From Mesorhizobium sp. WSM4313 (GTDB lineage: Bacteria > Pseudomonadota > Alphaproteobacteria > Rhizobiales > Rhizobiaceae): a DNA stretch of 64,000 nt. Made by a program: the position numbers and the translations under genes. The stretch spans positions 35,231 to 99,230 of the forward strand of contig NZ_NSFT01000016.1 of NCBI RefSeq assembly GCF_002294725.1. The letters are read 5' to 3'. Shown here piece after piece: positions 42,026 to 51,360 of this stretch (its first letter is position 1; each line of letters starts with the position of its first letter). Below the pieces are notes generated by a model. That model worked only from the letters and a program-made list of their open reading frames with translations, did no database searches and was not told the origin of the DNA.

Positions 42026-43594
42026 TTGAACATCGTGCTTATCAATCCGCCGCACACCGCCATCGGCAGCCGTGTGCCCGACGACCACCTGCCGCCGCTC
42101 GGTCTTTTGGCCATCGGCGGGCCGCTGATCGATTCCGGCCATCAGGTGCGCCTGGTCGACGCCGAGTTCGGTCCGATGCCACTTGCGGCGGTGGTGGACG
42201 AGGCGCTGCGCGGCGATCCGGATTTCGTGCTGATCGGCCATTCCGGCTCGACCTCGGCGCATCCGACCGCCTTGAAGATCGCCGAGATGATCAAGGCCCG
42301 CGCGCCGGGCGTCGTCGTCATCTATGGCGGTGTCTTCCCGACCTATCACTGGCGCGATATCCTCGCTGCGACCGACGTCTTCGATTTCATCGTGCGCGGC
42401 GAAGGCGAGGCGACCGCGACGGCGCTGGTCGAGGCGATCGAGATGCGCCAGCCGGTGGCGAGCGTTGCCGGCATCGCCTATCGCGACGATTTCGGCCGTC
42501 CTGTCGCGACGCAGGCGGCGATGACCATAGCCGACCTCGATGCCTGGCGGGTCGGCTGGGAGCTGATCGATCACCGCCGCTACTCCTATTGGGGCGGCAA
42601 GCGGGCCGTGGTCATGCAGTTCTCGCGCGGCTGCCCGCATCTGTGCAACTATTGCGGCCAGCGCGGTTTCTGGACCCGCTGGCGCCACCGCGACCCGGTC
42701 AAATTCGCCAGGGAGATTGCCTGGCTGCATCGCGAGCACGGCGTCGAGCTGATCAATCTGGCCGACGAGAACCCGACTTCCTCGAAGAAGGCTTGGCGCG
42801 CCTTTCTCGACGCCATGATAGCCGAGAACGTGCCGGTGCTGATCGTCGGCTCGACCCGCGCCGACGATATCGTGCGCGATGCCGATTTCCTGCATCTTTA
42901 TCGCAGGGCCGGCGTCATCCGCTGGCTGCTCGGCATGGAGAACACCGACGAGGCGACGCTGTCGCTGATCCGCAAGGGCGGCAGCACGAAGTCCGACCGC
43001 GAAGCGATCCGGCTGCTGCGCCAGAACGGCATCCTGTCGATGGCGACCTGGGTCGCCGGCTTCGAGGACGAGACCTTGCGCGATCTCTGGCGCGGCTTTC
43101 GCCAGCTCATCGCCTATGACCCCGACCAGATCCAGGCGCTCTATGTCACGCCGCATCGCTGGACGCCGTTCTTCCGCATCGCCAAGGACCGCAAGGTGAT
43201 CCAGAAGGACGTGCGCCTGTGGGATTACAAGCACCAGGTTCTGCACATGACCAGGCTGAAACCCTGGATGCTGTTCTTCGCCGTCAAGCTGATCGAGGTC
43301 GCGGTGCAGTCGCGACCCAAGGCGCTGGCGCGCATCCTGTTCCACCCCGATCCCGAGCAGCGCCATTCGATGCGCTGGTACACGAAGATGGGCCGCCGCG
43401 TCTGGTTCCGCGAGGTCTGGGGGTTTCTGGTCCGCGACGGCCGCATCACGGATGGGCCGACATTAGCCGAATTCTGGGGCGCGCCGCAGGACGCCGAGGA
43501 GGAATCGATGATCGTCGGGCGCCAGCCACGCAAGTCCGTCGCGCCGGTCATTGAAGATCGAGGCGCGCCGGCGGCAAGAAAGTTAGCCGGCTGA
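42026..43594 (+). CDS. B12-binding-domain radical SAM protein
   Basis: A 522-residue enzyme with an N-terminal cobalamin-binding-like domain (VLINPPHTAIGSRVPDDHLP; LIGHSGSTSAHPTALK; VVVIYGGVFPTYHW) and a radical SAM core with CPHLCNYCGQRGFW (CxxxCxxC) near residue 206. It resembles BchE-type anaerobic cyclases and related hopanoid/phosphonate methylases, but the substrate is unknown. No photosynthesis genes surround it. The start is TTG at 42026, preceded by GGAGG at the right distance; no ATG fits the frame nearby. The long C-terminal region (FHPDPEQRHSMRWYTKMGRR) is peculiar to its subgroup. Confidence 0.87.
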   Translation: MNIVLINPPHTAIGSRVPDDHLPPLGLLAIGGPLIDSGHQVRLVDAEFGPMPLAAVVDEALRGDPDFVLIGHSGSTSAHPTALKIAEMIKARAPGVVVIYGGVFPTYHWRDILAATDVFDFIVRGEGEATATALVEAIEMRQPVASVAGIAYRDDFGRPVATQAAMTIADLDAWRVGWELIDHRRYSYWGGKRAVVMQFSRGCPHLCNYCGQRGFWTRWRHRDPVKFAREIAWLHREHGVELINLADENPTSSKKAWRAFLDAMIAENVPVLIVGSTRADDIVRDADFLHLYRRAGVIRWLLGMENTDEATLSLIRKGGSTKSDREAIRLLRQNGILSMATWVAGFEDETLRDLWRGFRQLIAYDPDQIQALYVTPHRWTPFFRIAKDRKVIQKDVRLWDYKHQVLHMTRLKPWMLFFAVKLIEVAVQSRPKALARILFHPDPEQRHSMRWYTKMGRRVWFREVWGFLVRDGRITDGPTLAEFWGAPQDAEEESMIVGRQPRKSVAPVIEDRGAPAARKLAG

Positions 43595-43637
43595 CATGGC
43601 GGTTCACCATTGCATGGAAATGGTGAACTTGCCTTTC

Positions 43638-44531
43638 TTACGGAACGATCAGGGTGCCGGCGCCGTGCTCGGTGAACAGCTCGAGCAGCACCGAATGCGG
43701 CGTCTTGCCGTTGAGGATGACGACGCCTTCGACGCCGCGCTCGATCGCCTCGATGCAGGTCTCGACCTTCGGGATCATGCCGCCCGACACCGTGCCGTCC
43801 TTGATCAGCGCCCTGGCCTCGGCGACCGTCAGCTCGTCGATCAGCTTCTTGTTCTTGTCGAGGACGCCCGGCACGTCGGTGAGGAAGAGCAGGCGCGAGG
43901 CGCGGCAGGCGCCGGCGATGGCGCCGGCAAAGGTGTCGGCATTGATGTTGTAGGTGTGGCCGTCGCGGCCGGGCGCCACCGGTGCCAGCACCGGGATCAT
44001 TTCCGAGCGCGCCAAAAGGTCGAGCAACGTGCGGTCGACCTCGACCGGCTCGCCGACGAAGCCGAGATCCAGCACGCGCTCGATGTTGGAATCCGGATCG
44101 ACCATGGTCTTGCGCGCCTTTTCGGCGAACACCATGTTGCCGTCCTTGCCGCATAGCCCGATCGCCCACTCGCCCTCGGCGTTGATCAGCGCCACGATCT
44201 CCTTGTTGATCGAGCCCGCCAGCACCATCTCGACGATCTCGACCGTCTTCTGGTCGGTGACGCGCAGGCCGCCCTCGAACTTGGATTCGATGCCCATCTT
44301 GGTGAGCATCGCGCCGATCTGCGGCCCGCCGCCATGCACGACGATCGGGTTGACGCCGGACTGTTTCAACAGCGCGATGTCGCGGGCGAACGCCTTGCCG
44401 AGCTCGGTATCGCCCATGGCATGCCCGCCATATTTCACCACCACCGTCTTGTTCTCGTAGCGCTGCATATAAGGCAGCGCGCGCGAGAGCAGCGCGGCCT
44501 GCATTTCGGCGGTGGCGGCGATGTCCGTCAT
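43638..44531 (-). CDS. argB: Acetylglutamate kinase
   Basis: A 297-residue amino-acid kinase that phosphorylates N-acetylglutamate, the second step of arginine synthesis. Motifs: VVKYGGHAMG near residue 28, VVHGGGPQIGAML near 62, NINADTFAGAIA near 190 and KDGTVSGGMIPKVETC near 236. The N-terminal helix needed for arginine-sensitive hexamers (ATAEMQAALLSRALPYMQRY) is present, so feedback inhibition by arginine is likely. In many relatives engB lies right upstream; here about 10 kb separates them. Confidence 0.96.
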   Translation of the reverse strand: MTDIAATAEMQAALLSRALPYMQRYENKTVVVKYGGHAMGDTELGKAFARDIALLKQSGVNPIVVHGGGPQIGAMLTKMGIESKFEGGLRVTDQKTVEIVEMVLAGSINKEIVALINAEGEWAIGLCGKDGNMVFAEKARKTMVDPDSNIERVLDLGFVGEPVEVDRTLLDLLARSEMIPVLAPVAPGRDGHTYNINADTFAGAIAGACRASRLLFLTDVPGVLDKNKKLIDELTVAEARALIKDGTVSGGMIPKVETCIEAIERGVEGVVILNGKTPHSVLLELFTEHGAGTLIVP

Positions 44532-44708
44532 CGGTATCGATCCCAGCTAGCGTGAATGGCGGCCTCTTAGCTGGAATTGCCGCAGGTCGCAAACGGCTTT
44601 GCGGTCACAATAACGATATCTGCCAGTTCCCCAGCACAGGGATTTTGACCGGCCGGCTGCCTTTGCGTTGCAAGCGGCATGCCTTGGAGACTCGCCGAAA
44701 CGGCCCTG

Positions 44709-44895
44709 CCTCGTCATCCACGGGCGGAGCAAGGAGCGTAACGACGCGCGCTGACCCGAGGATCCAATTCCGTAAAGTCCGAGCGCCGCCGCGGTGCAGA
44801 ATTCTGCTCCGCTGCACTTTTGACTAAGGTCACGGAACGGATTCCAGGGTCTTCGCGACGCCGCTTCGCGGCTGCTTCGCCCTTGAATGACGAGG
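44709..44895. repeat. ~187-bp palindromic interspersed repeat, copy B
   Basis: CCTCGTCATCCACGGGCGG at the left, ATGACGAGG at the right, GCAGAATTCTGC near the centre. Same orientation as copy C, opposite to copy A. Confidence 0.78.
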
Positions 44896-45047
44896 TTGGA
44901 AGGGCTTCAGCAATCTCCAACGCCTGCGCTGGTTTCACCGACACAATGACGAAATCTGCTAGCTCCCAGCACAGTAATTTTGCCCCGGGGCAGGCCGTGT
45001 TTGTGTTGGCGGGCGGCATGCCTTGAGATTGGCCGAAACGGCCCAAC

Positions 45048-45233
45048 CTCGTCATCCACGGGCGGAGCAAGGAGCGAAGCGACGCGCGCAGACCCGAGGA
45101 TCCATTCCGTAACGTCCGAGCGCCGCTGCAGTGCAGAATTCTGCTCCGCTGCACTCCGCGGCTAAGGTCACGGAATGGATTCCAGGGTCTTCGCGACGCC
45201 GCTGCGCGGCTGCCCCGCCCTGGAATGACGAGG
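45048..45233. repeat. ~187-bp palindromic interspersed repeat, copy C
   Basis: Nearly identical to copy B: the same left end, GACCCGAGGATCCATTCCGTAACG, the GCAGAATTCTGC core and GGAATGACGAGG at the right. Confidence 0.78.
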
Positions 45234-45459
45234 TTGGGAGGCTTCAGACAATCGCCGGCGTTTGCGCTGATTTCACCGAAATGACGATGACATTCTTCCC
45301 GTGACAAGCGGAGTTTTCAAAATCCTGCGCAGAACCGCCGGGCACTTCAGCGGCGCGCCCAACGGCACAATGCCGAACTGTGCCGGTGGGCCCGTGGCCG
45401 CTGGTGGACAACGCTTCCGCCGCCGTTGCAATTAGATCGCAATCTTCTAATTTGCCTGC

Positions 45460-45999
45460 ATGGCGCCGCAGGATATCAGCAAGCTGATCGTCCGGACTTC
45501 GATGAAGGACCGCGCGGCGTTCGATCTGCTCTACAAGCAGACCAGCGGGAAACTTTTCGGCGTCTGCCTTCGTGTCTTGAGGGACCGGGGTGATGCGGAA
45601 GAAGCGCTGCAGGAGGTCTTCGTCAAGATCTGGACGAAGGCGGATCGTTTCGCGGTTTCCGATCTGAGCCCAATTTCCTGGCTGGTGGCCGTTGCGCGCA
45701 ATCATGCGATCGATCGCATCCGGTCGCGGCGCAGTCCTTCTGCCAACATCGATACGGCCCTCGACGTCGCCGATCCGGCGCCGGGACCCGAGGCCATGGC
45801 TGTGGCGGGCGGCGAGACCGAACGCATCTACCATTGCCTCGACGAACTGGAACAAGACCGGGCAGCGGCCGTCCGGGGCGCCTATCTGGGCGGCGAAAGC
45901 TACGCCGAGCTGGCGGAGCGCTTCAAGGTTCCGCTGAACACGATGCGGACTTGGCTGCGGCGAAGCCTGCTGAAACTGAGAGAATGCCTGGAAAGATGA
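45460..45999 (+). CDS. ECF-type RNA polymerase sigma factor
   Basis: A 179-residue sigma factor. Region 2 has FDLLYKQTSGKLFGVCLRVL and DAEEALQEVFVKIWTKADRF near residue 45, with LVAVARNHAIDRIRSRR near 75; region 4 is RGAYLGGESYAELAERFKVP followed by NTMRTWLRRSLLKLRE. The last codons overlap the anti-sigma gene (ATGA). It resembles the SigK-type group that pairs with RskA-like anti-sigma factors. The likely targets include the fasciclin and MsrB genes just downstream, so an envelope-stress or oxidative-stress role is inferred. Confidence 0.93.
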   Translation: MAPQDISKLIVRTSMKDRAAFDLLYKQTSGKLFGVCLRVLRDRGDAEEALQEVFVKIWTKADRFAVSDLSPISWLVAVARNHAIDRIRSRRSPSANIDTALDVADPAPGPEAMAVAGGETERIYHCLDELEQDRAAAVRGAYLGGESYAELAERFKVPLNTMRTWLRRSLLKLRECLER

Positions 46000-46712
46000 C
46001 GCTGGCAGAGGACAACGGACCGGAACGTGGAGGCGACGACCTGCTCGCCGCCGAATACGTTCTCGGCGTCCTGGCAGCCGACGAGCGCCAGATCGCTTCC
46101 CGTCGCATCGATGCCGAGGCGGCATTCGCCCGCCTGGTCGACGCTTGGGAAGCCCATTTCGCGCCGATGGCCGCCGCCTATGCCGCGGTCGAGCCGCCGG
46201 CTTCCGTGAAAGTGGCAATAGACCGCCGCCTGTTTGCGTCGTCCGCGTCCACGGCGCCCAGCGGCGGCCTGTGGGCGAGCCTCGCCTTCTGGCGCGGCCT
46301 CGCCGCGGCGGCCATCGCCGCTTTGGCCGTCTATGTCGCCCTGCCTTACGTCAACCAGCCGGTCCGGCCGCCCGAGACCAGGCTGGTCGCCTCTCTGGCC
46401 GCCGACAACAGCAACGTCAAATATCTTGCCGTCTATGACGCCGCCCGCCACGAGGTCGGCCTGTCGCTGGTCTCCGGCGACCGCGGTGCCGGCAAGGATT
46501 TCGAGCTGTGGATGATCGAGGGCAAGAACGCGCCGGTTTCGATGGGTGTCATTCCCGCCGGCCCGACCGCGCGCATGGCGGTCACGCCGGCCGTCCAGCA
46601 GAAGCTGGCGCAAGGCGCCGTGCTCGCCGTCAGCCTCGAGCCCTCCGGCGGTTCGCCGACCGGCCAGCCTACCGGTCCGGTCGTCGCCGCGGGTGACCTG
46701 AAGGGCATCTGA
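45996..46712 (+). CDS. RskA-like membrane anti-sigma factor
   Basis: A 238-residue single-pass protein. The cytoplasmic N-terminal part shows DDLLAAEYVLGVLAADERQI and AFARLVDAWEAHFAPMAAAY, typical of RskA/ChrR-like anti-sigma domains without a zinc site. One span follows (FWRGLAAAAIAALAVYVALP near residue 98), and the outer domain has DFELWMIEGKNAPVSMGVIP, the anti-sigma-K signature. The ATG at 45996 overlaps the sigma stop (ATGA), although an ATG at 45984 is also possible. Confidence 0.9.
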   Translation: MTLAEDNGPERGGDDLLAAEYVLGVLAADERQIASRRIDAEAAFARLVDAWEAHFAPMAAAYAAVEPPASVKVAIDRRLFASSASTAPSGGLWASLAFWRGLAAAAIAALAVYVALPYVNQPVRPPETRLVASLAADNSNVKYLAVYDAARHEVGLSLVSGDRGAGKDFELWMIEGKNAPVSMGVIPAGPTARMAVTPAVQQKLAQGAVLAVSLEPSGGSPTGQPTGPVVAAGDLKGI

Positions 46713-46917
46713 CCCTGGTCAGCCGGTTACCGAAGACTAACTGAAGTCTATATCCTGCCCTTTCTACGCGGGAAAATTTCGCTGTCGCCATCAGCGACGC
46801 AGACGCAATAAAGCACCGGAATAAAAAATCGCGCCCTTCGTGAAACTAACGCTTTTCGGGCCCGTATCTCCTCGCGTTCCCACGGACGGGAAGAAACAAC
46901 CCGAGGAGACTGACACC

Positions 46918-47475
46918 ATGCGTAAACTCGCCACCCTTTTGCTTGCCTCTACACTTGCCCTTTCGGCGCTCGGTGCCGTTGCCTACGCCGCCAATCCGAT
47001 GGTCGGCGGCGCGCCGATGTATGCCAAGAAGAACATCATCGAGAATGCCGTCAATTCGAAGGACCACACAACTCTGGTCGCCGCCGTCAAGGCCGCCGGC
47101 CTGGTCGACACGCTGCAGGGCGCCGGTCCGTTCACCGTTTTCGCGCCGACCAACGAGGCCTTTGCGGCGCTCCCGGCCGGCACGGTCGACACGCTGCTCA
47201 AGCCCGAGAACAAGGACAAGCTGACCAAGGTGCTGACCTGCCATGTCGTCGCCGCCAAGGCGCTGGCCGCCGACGTCGCCAAGATGGCCAAGGCCGATGG
47301 CGGCGCCCACCAGGTCAAGACGGTCGGCGGCTGCGAGCTGACGCTGAAGGCGCAGAAGGGCAAGGTCACCGTCACCGACGAGAACGGCAACGTTGCCCAT
47401 GTCACCATCGCCGATGTCCGCCAGTCGAACGGCGTCATCCATGTCATCGACAAGGTTCTCTTGCCGAAGATGTAA
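46918..47475 (+). CDS. Secreted fasciclin-domain protein
   Basis: A 185-residue protein with a signal peptide (MRKLATLLLASTLALSALGA) and one fasciclin (FAS1) domain: TTLVAAVKAAGLVDTLQGAG, PFTVFAPTNEAFAALPAGTV and the end NGVIHVIDKVLLP. A loop near GGCELTLKAQKGKV holds one of two Cys residues that could pair with the Cys of LTCHVVA. FAS1 domains mediate adhesion or pigment/cell-surface binding. It follows the sigma/anti-sigma pair by 205 bp; in mycobacteria SigK controls FAS1 proteins, a parallel that supports the regulatory link. Confidence 0.92.
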   Translation: MRKLATLLLASTLALSALGAVAYAANPMVGGAPMYAKKNIIENAVNSKDHTTLVAAVKAAGLVDTLQGAGPFTVFAPTNEAFAALPAGTVDTLLKPENKDKLTKVLTCHVVAAKALAADVAKMAKADGGAHQVKTVGGCELTLKAQKGKVTVTDENGNVAHVTIADVRQSNGVIHVIDKVLLPKM

Positions 47476-47708
47476 CAAAGCGGGCCTGGCCGGCGAAGAC
47501 ATGGCTGAGCGCTGGCCGCATCATTCAAGATCCGCGCCGCCGGCAGGGGTGTGCTCCGCGTCCGTCCCGCAAGGGCGGCGCGGAGCAGCATCCGGAGCGT
47601 TCCAGGAAGGTTCTGTCCGGAATTGCTCGAACGAGGAGATGGGGCGTCACCGGCTTTTGATTTCCGGCCCGGGCTCTATCTTGGCAAAATGCGTCAGGAG
47701 GAACGGCC

Positions 47709-48212
<504 letters not shown>

Positions 48213-48237
48213 GCAATTCCAGTCCTGCAGAAAGGAA

Positions 48238-48271
48238 TGACCCCGGAAATCGTCACCGATTTCCGGGGTCA
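48238..48271. terminator. Terminator-like hairpin between msrB and the EmrB-like gene
   Basis: TGACCCCGGAAATCG and CGATTTCCGGGGTCA form a perfect 15-bp stem with loop TCAC. It lies between two convergent genes and could end both transcripts. There is no U-run after it, so termination may need Rho or may reflect stem strength alone. Confidence 0.6.
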
Positions 48272-48306
48272 CGCGTTGAGGACGCCAGGCGGGGGTTCCG
48301 GCCTCC

Positions 48307-49917
48307 TCAATGGCCTCCGCCGCCACCGCCCTGCGGGGCCGGCTTGTTGATGAACAGCACGAAAAATCCGAGCGAGGCGAACAGCACCGTCAGCATCATG
48401 AACACGTCCATGAAGGACAAAAGCGCCGCCTGCTGGTGTACCATGCCGGACAGTTTCGAGATCGCAGCGCTTGTGGCGTCGAGACCGGCGGTCTGCCCGA
48501 AATTCTGCGTCATGTTCTGCAGCTTGGTCTGCGCGGTCTCGCTGCCCCACTGCACATGCTCGGAGAGCCGCGCATAGTGGAAGGCGTTGCGGTCGATCAG
48601 CACCGTGTTGATCACCGCGAGGCCGACGGCGCCGCCGAGGTTGCGGGTCAGGTTGAACAGGCCCGACGCATTCTTCAAGCGTTCCGGCGGCAGCGTGCCG
48701 AGCGCGATGTTGTTGATCGGCACCATGCACAGCATCATCGAGCAGCCGCGCAGGATCTGCGGGATCAACAGCTCATAGAAATCCCAGTCGGCGGTAAGAT
48801 GCGTCATCCACCAGGTGCCGGTGGCGAAGCCGACGAAGCCGATCATCATCATCAGCCTGAGGTCGATCTTGTTCGACAGGATGCCGGCAACGGGCGCGGT
48901 GAAGAACATCGCCAGGCCGCTGACGAACAGCGCCTCGCCGATCATCATCGAATCGTAGCCGCGGATACGCCCCAGGAACACCGGATAGAGATAGGTGAGC
49001 CCGTAGAGGCCGATGCCGACGACGAAGGAGAACAGCGAGCCGAAGGCGAAGTTGACGTTGCTGAAGGCCCTGAGGTCGACAATCGGCTCCTCGGCGGTGA
49101 AGACGCGCCAGAAGAAGATGACGCCGCCGATGGTCATGATGATGGCGCAGGCAAACACTGCCGGCTCCTGCAGCCAGTCATGGTTCGGGCCTTCCTCCAG
49201 CACATATTCCATGCAGCCGAGGAAAGCGGCCATGCCGACTAGGCCCCACCAATCGAACTTCGAGAACAGTTTCAGGTTGGGCTTGTCGAAGTCGATCAGC
49301 GCCCAGGCGGCCGTCGCCACCAGGATGCCAGGCACGACATTGATCAGGAACAGCCAGTGCCAGGACATGGCGTGGCTGATATAGCCGCCCACCGTCGGGC
49401 CGATCGTCGGCGCCAGCGTCGCCACCAGGCCGATCATCGGCGACACGACGGCGCGCTTGGAAGGCGGGAAGATGGTGAAGGCGGCCGCGAAGACGCTGGG
49501 GATCATGCCGCCGCCGATAAAGCCCTGGATGGCGCGGTAGACGATCATCTGGTCGATATTGGTGGCGGTCGCGGCAAGCGCGCTGGCCGCGGTGAAGCCG
49601 GCCGCCGCGGTGGTGAACAGCACGCGCGTCGACAGCATGCGGCTGAGGAAGCCGGACAGCGGGATCATCACCACCTCGGCGATCAAATAGGCGGTCTGCA
49701 CCCACGGAATCTCGTCGGAGCTGGCGCTCAGGCCCGCCTGGATTTCCGAGAGCGAGGCCGAGACGATCTGGATGTCCAGGATCGCCATGAACATGCCGAA
49801 CACCATCGCCAGGAAGGCGACGACGCGGCGCACAGGCATATGGTCCGCGGACAGGGCCGGCGCGGCAGCGACCGGACGTCCGGGCATTGATCCTGCGGTG
49901 ATGGTTGCGGTTGCCAT
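48307..49917 (-). CDS. EmrB-type drug/proton antiporter (MFS, DHA2 family)
   Basis: A 536-residue inner-membrane exporter with about 14 hydrophobic spans, as in the DHA2 family. Motifs: MVFGMFMAILDIQIVSASLS (motif D1) near residue 38, WVQTAYLIAEVVMIPLSG near 70 and GVIFFWRVF later; a Gly-rich, His-ended tail follows. It works with the membrane-fusion protein encoded upstream. The ATG at 49917 has AGGGAGG at 8 bp; the frame stays open to 50034. It is the second gene of the emrA-emrB-like operon and is under the divergent TetR-type regulator. Confidence 0.93.
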   Translation of the reverse strand: MATATITAGSMPGRPVAAAPALSADHMPVRRVVAFLAMVFGMFMAILDIQIVSASLSEIQAGLSASSDEIPWVQTAYLIAEVVMIPLSGFLSRMLSTRVLFTTAAAGFTAASALAATATNIDQMIVYRAIQGFIGGGMIPSVFAAAFTIFPPSKRAVVSPMIGLVATLAPTIGPTVGGYISHAMSWHWLFLINVVPGILVATAAWALIDFDKPNLKLFSKFDWWGLVGMAAFLGCMEYVLEEGPNHDWLQEPAVFACAIIMTIGGVIFFWRVFTAEEPIVDLRAFSNVNFAFGSLFSFVVGIGLYGLTYLYPVFLGRIRGYDSMMIGEALFVSGLAMFFTAPVAGILSNKIDLRLMMMIGFVGFATGTWWMTHLTADWDFYELLIPQILRGCSMMLCMVPINNIALGTLPPERLKNASGLFNLTRNLGGAVGLAVINTVLIDRNAFHYARLSEHVQWGSETAQTKLQNMTQNFGQTAGLDATSAAISKLSGMVHQQAALLSFMDVFMMLTVLFASLGFFVLFINKPAPQGGGGGGH

Positions 49918-50034
49918 GTCATGGCCTCCCTGGGCAATTCCTGGGACGAGCGCGTGGCGGTCCCGAATTGCGTCGAAAACGATAAAGCAGGCTGGACGGC
50001 CCGGCGCTCGATCGGCCGCCGGGCCGCCCCCCAA

Positions 50035-51228
50035 TCAGTTGGTCGTCGAAGCCGGCGCGGTGCGGCTGTCGACCGCGACGACGACGCTCAGCCCGGCGCG
50101 CAGCTTGCCGGCCTTGAGCACGTCGGCCGGCACGTCGATGCGCACGGGCACGCGCTGCACCACCTTGGTGAAGTTGCCGGTGGCGTTTTCCGGCGGCAGC
50201 AGCGAGAACACCGCGCCCGAAGCCGGCGCCAGCGAGGAAACCGTGCCTTCGAAGGTCTGGCCGTCGACAGCGTCGACGGTGATGCGGACCTTCTCGCCGG
50301 GCACCATGCGGCCGAGCTGCGTCTCCTTGAAGTTGCCGACGATGTAGAGCTTGTCCATCGGCACGACGACGGCGAGCTTCTGGCCGGGGCTGACGAGATC
50401 GCCCTGCTCGACCGAGCGGTTGCCGACGACGCCGTCATAGGGGGCCTTCAGCACGGTGAAGGACAGGTCGCGCAGGGCCTTGTCGCGGGTGAGCTGCAGC
50501 GAGGCGAGCGTCGAGGCCGACTCGGCGCGCTGCGCTTCCAGCACGCCGATATTGGCCTGCGCCGCCGCGATCTGCGCATCGGCGCCGACAAGCGCCGCCT
50601 TGGCCTGGTCGAGCGCGGTCTGGGCGTCGTCGAGCTGGGCCTGCGTGCCGACATGGGTCTTGACGAGTTGCGCCGCCCGCAGCTGGGCGCGCGCCGCATT
50701 GTCGGCGGCGGCCTGGTCCGCGACCTTCTGCGCCTGGGCCTGCGACAGCGAGGCCTGGGCGGCCTTGGTCTGGGCGTCGATGCGGTCGAGCGTCTTCGCC
50801 AAGGTGGCGATCTGCGCCTCGGCCTGCGCGACGGCGATCTTGTAGTCGCCATTGTCGATGACGAACAGCGGATCGCCAGCCTTCACCCGCTGATTCTCGC
50901 TCACCAGCACCTTGTCGATATAACCGGATATTTTCGGCGACACGAACGACATGTCGGCCTGGACATAGGCGTCGTCGGTGGAGATCATGAACCGGCCGTC
51001 GGTCCAATAGTTATACCCATACCAGGAACCGGCGCCGAGCAGGGCAAGCCCGATGATCGGTAACAGGAAAGAGCGGACAGAGCGCTGCTTCTTGGCGGGT
51101 GCTTCAGCCGCCGGCGTCGCAACGGGAGCGGCGGGCTGGACAGGAACTTCCGGCGCTTCGGTCGAAGGCTGGACCTTGGCGTTGGGAAAAGAGCGGACTT
51201 CGGCGGTGGCGGGCGCGTTCGAGGACAT
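50035..51228 (-). CDS. EmrA/HlyD-type membrane-fusion protein
   Basis: A 397-residue periplasmic adaptor. A Pro/Ala-rich cytoplasmic start is followed by one membrane span (SFLLPIIGLALLGAGSWYGY near residue 53) and then the biotinyl-lipoyl-like and coiled-coil hairpin domains (VSPKISGYIDKVLVSENQRV; a long Ala/Gln-rich coiled coil near 135-225; LKAPYDGVVGNRSVEQGDLV). It links the EmrB-like pump to an outer-membrane channel. The start at 51228 lies 29 bp from the left of two TetR operators. Confidence 0.93.
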   Translation of the reverse strand: MSSNAPATAEVRSFPNAKVQPSTEAPEVPVQPAAPVATPAAEAPAKKQRSVRSFLLPIIGLALLGAGSWYGYNYWTDGRFMISTDDAYVQADMSFVSPKISGYIDKVLVSENQRVKAGDPLFVIDNGDYKIAVAQAEAQIATLAKTLDRIDAQTKAAQASLSQAQAQKVADQAAADNAARAQLRAAQLVKTHVGTQAQLDDAQTALDQAKAALVGADAQIAAAQANIGVLEAQRAESASTLASLQLTRDKALRDLSFTVLKAPYDGVVGNRSVEQGDLVSPGQKLAVVVPMDKLYIVGNFKETQLGRMVPGEKVRITVDAVDGQTFEGTVSSLAPASGAVFSLLPPENATGNFTKVVQRVPVRIDVPADVLKAGKLRAGLSVVVAVDSRTAPASTTN

Positions 51229-51256
51229 AGCGATCTCTCTGGATGTCAGTCATACT

Positions 51257-51270
51257 GAACCGTTCGGTTC
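51257..51270. promoter_or_regulatory. TetR-type operator 1 (GAACCG-N2-CGGTTC)
   Basis: GAACCGTTCGGTTC, a perfect palindrome, about 29 bp upstream of the EmrA-like start. A second copy with spacer AG is 50 bp further right. Confidence 0.75.
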
Positions 51271-51320
51271 GAATTGGAGATTGACATAGCGCGGAAAGAG
51301 GACCATATCAAGAGGAAATC

Positions 51321-51334
51321 GAACCGAGCGGTTC
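51321..51334. promoter_or_regulatory. TetR-type operator 2 (GAACCG-N2-CGGTTC)
   Basis: GAACCGAGCGGTTC extended by TC and GA on either side (51319-51336), 27 bp before the TetR start codon. The paired operators in the divergent region fit repression of both the pump operon and the regulator itself. Confidence 0.75.
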
Positions 51335-51360
51335 GAAATATTTTTCAAGGAACGACTTCC

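Larger units (their letters stand above)
44532..45459. other. 928-bp non-coding region made of repeat modules
   Basis: No real gene is visible. It holds two full ~187-bp palindromic repeats (44709-44895 and 45048-45233), each preceded by a related module with CCAGCACAGGGATTTTGACC (44630-44649) or CCCAGCACAGTAATTTTGCC (44966-44985), so the pair looks like a tandem duplication of a ~340-bp unit with later drift. The last 200 bp before the sigma factor gene look like ordinary spacer. Confidence 0.65.

Noticed and set aside
48238..48271. Operator or riboswitch before the EmrB-like gene
   Set aside because: It lies at the 3' ends of two convergent genes, so a terminator or mRNA-end role is more plausible.
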